A stretch of 7,068 nt of DNA. Origin: Chloroflexota bacterium. GTDB lineage: Bacteria; Chloroflexota; UBA6077; JACCZL01. The stretch is taken from the NCBI GenBank assembly GCA_013695975.1, contig JACCZL010000493.1, positions 1 to 7,068 on the forward strand, in the 5' to 3' direction. Made by a program: the position numbers and the translations under genes. The notes under the pieces are model-generated. The model was given only the letters and a program-made list of their open reading frames with translations. It had not been told where the DNA came from and did not search any database. Below, one piece after another: positions 5,051 to 7,068 of this stretch (the stretch's first letter is position 1; the number at the start of each line of letters is the position of its first letter).

Positions 5051-5896
5051 ATGGCGCCGTCGGCCGCGGTCACTCCGGCCTGTCCCGCGTGCCATGCGGA
5101 CCTCGGGCAATCGGAGACGGGTCTTCGTTGCCTTCGGTGTGGCGCTCGCTACGCGGTCAGCGACGGCGTGCCCGAGCTGTTCGCGTCGGCCGCCGATCAG
5201 GTGACTGGGCGAGTGCAGGCCCTCTACGATCACGTGGCGCACGACTACGATGGGGTCTTCAGCCCGCACGTCGCGGGGCATTACCTGCGCAAGCGGATCG
5301 CCCTGGTCCAAGAGCTGCTGCCGGGTGGGGGGGCCGTGCTTGATGTCGGCTGTGGGACCGGCGCGTTGGCCGCTGGGATCCAGTCGGCCGGCTTCGACGT
5401 CGTCGGCGTCGACGCGTCGACCGGCATGCTCAAGGAGGCGCTGGAGGGAGGCGTCGGCGCCGTCTACGCGGCGTATTCGACCGAGCTACCTTTCGCGGAC
5501 GGGGTGTTTGACCTGGCCCTGTCCGTGGCGACGATGCACCACCTGGAGACGCCCGAGCGGGTCGCCGCGACGATCGCGGAGATGGGTCGGGTCGTGCGCT
5601 CGGGCGGGTTCGTCCTGATCTGGGACCACAACCCGCTCAATCCGTACTGGCCGATTCTGATGAAGCGTGTGCCGCAGGATCACGGTGACGAGCGGCTCGT
5701 CAGCGTCTGGGAGCTGCTCGAGGCCGTTCGTCTGGGCGGCCTGCGGGTGGAGCGGGCGGCGCGGGTGGGGCTGGTGCCGGACTTTATGCCGCGCGGGCTA
5801 ATGTCACTCTGGACCCGCGTCGAGGCCGCCGTCGAGGCCAATCCGCTGCTCAGCGTTTTCGCGGCCCACAACGTCGTGGTCGCGCGCAAGCCGTGA
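5051..5896 (+). CDS. Class I SAM-dependent methyltransferase with N-terminal Trm112-like zinc ribbon
   Basis: Of 281 residues, the first 45 form a four-cysteine ribbon: CPAC (C11, C14) and CLRC (C27, C30), then YAVSDGVPEL, as in Trm112-like domains fused to methyltransferases. The Rossmann domain follows with motif I VLDVGCGTGAL (96-106), acidic D121 in VVGVDAS, LPFADGVFDLALS (136-148) and TMHHLETP (151-158). WDHNPLNPYW (171-180) is the EHNPxNP-like signature seen in methyltransferases often encoded in cell-surface glycan clusters. It probably methylates a small molecule, lipid or sugar in the cytoplasm; the substrate is unknown. The ATG at 5051 follows the glycosyltransferase stop by two bases. 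An in-frame GTG at 5045 would overlap that stop as GTGA and add two residues; the two cannot be separated by sequence. Coupling to the glycosyltransferase suggests a shared pathway. Confidence 0.88.
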   Translation: MAPSAAVTPACPACHADLGQSETGLRCLRCGARYAVSDGVPELFASAADQVTGRVQALYDHVAHDYDGVFSPHVAGHYLRKRIALVQELLPGGGAVLDVGCGTGALAAGIQSAGFDVVGVDASTGMLKEALEGGVGAVYAAYSTELPFADGVFDLALSVATMHHLETPERVAATIAEMGRVVRSGGFVLIWDHNPLNPYWPILMKRVPQDHGDERLVSVWELLEAVRLGGLRVERAARVGLVPDFMPRGLMSLWTRVEAAVEANPLLSVFAAHNVVVARKP

Positions 5897-5922
5897 CAGT
5901 AGGCAGGGAACGGGCACCATCG

Positions 5923-5943
5923 CCGTCTACCGTCTACCGTCTA
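5923..5943. repeat. Three tandem copies of a 7-bp repeat (CCGTCTA)
   Basis: CCGTCTA occurs at 5923-5929, 5930-5936 and 5937-5943 without interruption or mismatch, ending immediately before the G-rich ribosome-binding site of the PLP enzyme gene. Perfect heptamer triplication in a 64-bp intergenic gap could be a direct-repeat regulator site or a slippage-prone microsatellite. It is non-coding, so copy-number change would alter spacing rather than reading frame. Confidence 0.9.
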
Positions 5944-5960
5944 CGGGGGGAGGGTTCATC

Positions 5961-7058
5961 ATGTACGTGCAGCCGGTCGGGACTTTGAAGTGGGAGCTCG
6001 ACACCCCGGCGTTGATCCTGGACCTCGACGTGATCGAGGGCAACATCGCGCGCATGGAGGAGTTCCTTCGCGGCAAGGCGGCCCGCATCCGCCCCCACAT
6101 GAAGACCCACAAGACGCCGGCCCTGGCCTACAAACAGCTCGAAGCCGGCGCGATTGGCGTGACCTGCGCCAAGCTTGGCGAGGCCGAGGTGATGGCCAAT
6201 GCCGGCATCCGCGACATCCTGATCGCCAATCAGATCATCGGGCCGATCAAGATCGAGCGGCTGATGAGCCTGACCACGCGCACCGACCTGATGGTGGCGG
6301 TGGACGATCCCCAGAACGTCCGTGACTTGAACGAGGCGGCCGGCCGCTGGGGGGTCAGACCGCGTGTGCTCGTCGAGGTCGACAATGGAACCCATCGCTG
6401 CGGCGTCCAGCGGGGCGAGCCGGCAATCCAACTGGCGGCCTACGTTGCCGAAGCGTCCAACCTGCGCCTGGCGGGCGTGATGGGCTACGAGGGTTTCGCG
6501 GTCTTCATCCCCGACGCCGAGGAGCGGGCCGCGGCGGCCCGCGGGGCGATGGAGATCCTGACTGGGGCCGCCGACGACTGCCGAAGGGCCGGCCTCCCGA
6601 TCGAGATCGTGAGCGGGGGTGGGACCGGCACCTACGCGACATCGGGAGCCTATCCCGGCGTCACCGAGATCCAGGCCGGCTCGTACATCACGATGGACGG
6701 TCGGTACAAGAGTATCGGCATGCCCTTCGAGTGTGGCCTGACCGTCCTCACGACAATGATCAGCCGCCCGCGGCCGGAGGTGCTGATCACCGACCTGGGT
6801 ATGAAGCAGCTCAGCCACGAGTTCGGGATGCCGAAGGTCCTCGACGTCCCCGGCGCGACGCTGACCCGCCTCTCAGAGGAGCACGGCTTGGTCGAGCTGG
6901 ATGATCCGAGCGCCGTCAAGCTCCAGGCGGGCGACAAGCTCGAAATCCTGCCTAGCCATGGCGACACGACGATCAACCTGCACGACTACTTCTTTGCCGT
7001 CCGCAACGAGCGCCTGGAAATCGTCTGGCCCGTCACCGCGCGTGGCAAGAGCCGGTAG
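5961..7058 (+). CDS. DSD1 / D-threonine-aldolase-like fold-type III PLP enzyme
   Basis: This 365-residue protein is full length for the alanine-racemase-fold DSD1 family, which acts on D-amino acids. The N-terminal TIM barrel holds the PLP lysine K48 in RPHMKTHK, followed by GVTCAKLGEAEVMANAGI. EVDNGTHRCGV, SGGGTGTY (218-225, phosphate-binding) and TEIQAGSYITMD (235-246) are barrel motifs. The C-terminal beta domain has PSHGDTT with H333 and D335. D-threonine aldolases use His-x-Asp for their divalent metal, whereas eukaryotic D-serine dehydratases use His-x-Cys, so retro-aldol cleavage of a D-beta-hydroxy amino acid is more likely than D-serine dehydration; substrate is inferred. The ATG has a strong GGGGGGAGGG six bases upstream. 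It is 64 bp after the methyltransferase, separated by the heptamer repeat; co-transcription is possible but unproven. Confidence 0.93.
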   Translation: MYVQPVGTLKWELDTPALILDLDVIEGNIARMEEFLRGKAARIRPHMKTHKTPALAYKQLEAGAIGVTCAKLGEAEVMANAGIRDILIANQIIGPIKIERLMSLTTRTDLMVAVDDPQNVRDLNEAAGRWGVRPRVLVEVDNGTHRCGVQRGEPAIQLAAYVAEASNLRLAGVMGYEGFAVFIPDAEERAAAARGAMEILTGAADDCRRAGLPIEIVSGGGTGTYATSGAYPGVTEIQAGSYITMDGRYKSIGMPFECGLTVLTTMISRPRPEVLITDLGMKQLSHEFGMPKVLDVPGATLTRLSEEHGLVELDDPSAVKLQAGDKLEILPSHGDTTINLHDYFFAVRNERLEIVWPVTARGKSR

Positions 7059-7068
7059 GGGCGCGATT

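Noticed and set aside
5934..6818. A 294-codon minus-strand open frame opposite the PLP enzyme
   Set aside because: It has low-complexity His/Asp/Arg composition and no family motif, while the plus strand encodes a complete DSD1 protein with all its motifs.

Overview
The window is a high-GC stretch of bacterial chromosome with dense, short-spaced genes, frequent GTG starts and G/C-ending codons. It shows no insertion sequence, integrase, phage gene, CRISPR array, tRNA or rRNA. The lineage cannot be fixed from the sequence. A free-living bacterium is the safest description. One near-consensus sigma-54 promoter (3251-3265) suggests the host carries RpoN, which would fit a Rokubacteria/Methylomirabilota- or Proteobacteria-like organism better than most Chloroflexi; that is inference.

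Layout. (1) 1-406, minus strand: the N-terminal 135 residues of an RraA-like / 4-hydroxy-4-methyl-2-oxoglutarate-aldolase-like protein, cut by the window edge. (2) 407-548: a divergent intergenic region with an extended -10 element and a 5'-UTR hairpin. (3) 549-3228, plus strand: a tight fatty-acid operon, fabF (KAS II), accB (biotin carboxyl carrier protein) and fabH (KAS III), with gaps of 5 and -4 nt. (4) 3229-3430: an intergenic region with a TGGCACG-N4-TTGC sigma-54 promoter and a hairpin at the predicted transcript start. (5) 3431-3622: a 63-residue Cys/His-rich small protein, probably zinc-binding. (6) 3690-4232, minus strand: a stand-alone receiver-domain response regulator with a basic, proline-rich N-terminal tail. 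(7) 4299-5048 and 5051-5896, plus strand: a family-2 glycosyltransferase and a zinc-ribbon-bearing class I SAM methyltransferase, effectively back to back. (8) 5961-7058, plus strand: a DSD1 / D-threonine-aldolase-like fold-type III PLP enzyme, preceded by three tandem copies of a 7-bp repeat.

How the genes work together. FabF, AccB and FabH cover initiation (FabH), the carrier for malonyl-CoA supply (AccB) and elongation (FabF) of type II fatty acid synthesis. The catalytic residues of both condensing enzymes and the biotinyl-lysine are intact. The glycosyltransferase and methyltransferase probably make or decorate a lipid-linked or surface glycan; their order and near-overlap support one transcript. 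A strong sigma-70-like promoter lies so close to the glycosyltransferase ATG that its mRNA is probably leaderless. The small Cys/His protein and the response regulator are convergent single genes with no visible partner here.

Most of the window is ordinary metabolism. The parts most worth a second look are the sigma-54-driven small Cys/His protein with its long structured leader, the receiver lacking the conserved Thr/Ser, and the leaderless glycosyltransferase promoter. I found no convincing evidence for a wholly new multi-gene system.
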